Positions 17,270 through 17,393 of a stretch of DNA of 17,393 nt are shown one piece after another (position 1 is the stretch's first letter; each line of letters begins with the position of its first letter). A program made the position numbers and the translations under genes. Source of the DNA: CAJXUU01 sp963975265 (GTDB lineage Bacteria > Bacteroidota > Bacteroidia > Chitinophagales > Saprospiraceae). The DNA lies in assembly GCA_963975265.1 (NCBI GenBank), contig CAXBGT010000122.1, positions 1-17,393 of the forward strand, in the 5' to 3' direction. The notes beneath the pieces are model-generated. The model worked only from the letters and a program-made list of their open reading frames with translations, searched no databases and was not told the origin of the DNA.

Positions 17270-17393
17270 TTACACCTTCGTAACATCAATCATAATTTCC
17301 TCGCCCTCAAGTAACTCAACCTTCTCGCCACTTGATAGCTCTGCAACAGCAATTATACTATCCGCTAATACTTCATTGCATATATAATCACTG
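17270..17393 (-). CDS. C-terminal tail of an unidentified protein (runs off right edge)
   Basis: An open frame enters from the right edge and ends at a TAA (17272-17270), giving about 41 C-terminal residues. They include YICNEVLADSIIAVAEL, then SGEKVELLEGEEI, and end MIDVTKV. The frame is followed at the proper distance by an intrinsic terminator, which supports its being real. The pattern of short strands resembles the beta-rich C-terminal repeats of some Bacteroidota surface proteins, but the fragment is too short to assign. It is not a T9SS type A domain by eye. Confidence 0.6.
   Translation of the reverse strand, partial: SDYICNEVLADSIIAVAELSSGEKVELLEGEEIMIDVTKV

Noticed and set aside
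17032..17289. An 85-codon minus-strand open frame spanning the terminator and the start of the flippase gene
   Set aside because: It crosses a perfect terminator hairpin and overlaps two better-supported frames, and its translation has no coding character.

Overview
The window is AT-rich bacterial DNA, almost certainly from a member of the Bacteroidota. Two large secreted proteins end in type IX secretion system (T9SS) type A sorting domains. Upstream regions carry TAnnTTTG-type -7 elements, ribosome binding sites are weak or absent, and there is a TlpA/DUF4369-type lipoprotein. I cannot name the genus from sequence alone. No tRNA, rRNA, CRISPR array, insertion sequence or phage gene was seen.

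Left part (1-6797): a partial minus-strand gene runs off the left edge and encodes a large exported protein of a conserved but uncharacterised Bacteroidota type. Divergent from it, across a 485-bp gene-free region, lies a T9SS-exported animal-type heme peroxidase, followed on the same strand by a YhhN-family membrane protein (lysoplasmalogenase-like). A minus-strand thioredoxin-fold lipoprotein faces them tail to tail. It is divergent from a small exported protein of unknown function that is probably an outer-membrane beta-barrel.

Middle part (6798-12258): two plus-strand secreted metallopeptidases, separated by a good intrinsic terminator and each with its own candidate promoter. The first is a 1208-residue reprolysin-like zinc protease with a chain of beta-sandwich domains, a proprotein-convertase P-domain and a T9SS tail. 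The second is an M28-family aminopeptidase-like enzyme with a C-terminal fibronectin III-like domain. In the M28 protein an Asp stands where the first zinc-binding His normally is.

Right part (12264-17144, minus strand): a compact exopolysaccharide or O-antigen export module, transcribed right to left. The order is Wzx-type flippase, Wzz-type chain-length protein, O-antigen ligase/polymerase-like protein, FkbM-family methyltransferase. The last three genes are joined by two 14-bp overlaps, so they are probably translationally coupled. No glycosyltransferase lies inside the window. The module is insulated on its upstream side by a perfect 30-bp palindromic terminator, beyond which only the C-terminal tail of another minus-strand gene is visible.

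Overall this is a cell-surface and secretion region: exported degradative or oxidative enzymes beside polysaccharide-assembly genes. I found no convincing wholly new multi-gene system. The points most worth a second look are the peroxidase, with its intact covalent-heme and calcium residues; the altered M28 metal site; the uncharacterised large exported protein at the left edge; and the tightly coupled polysaccharide module.
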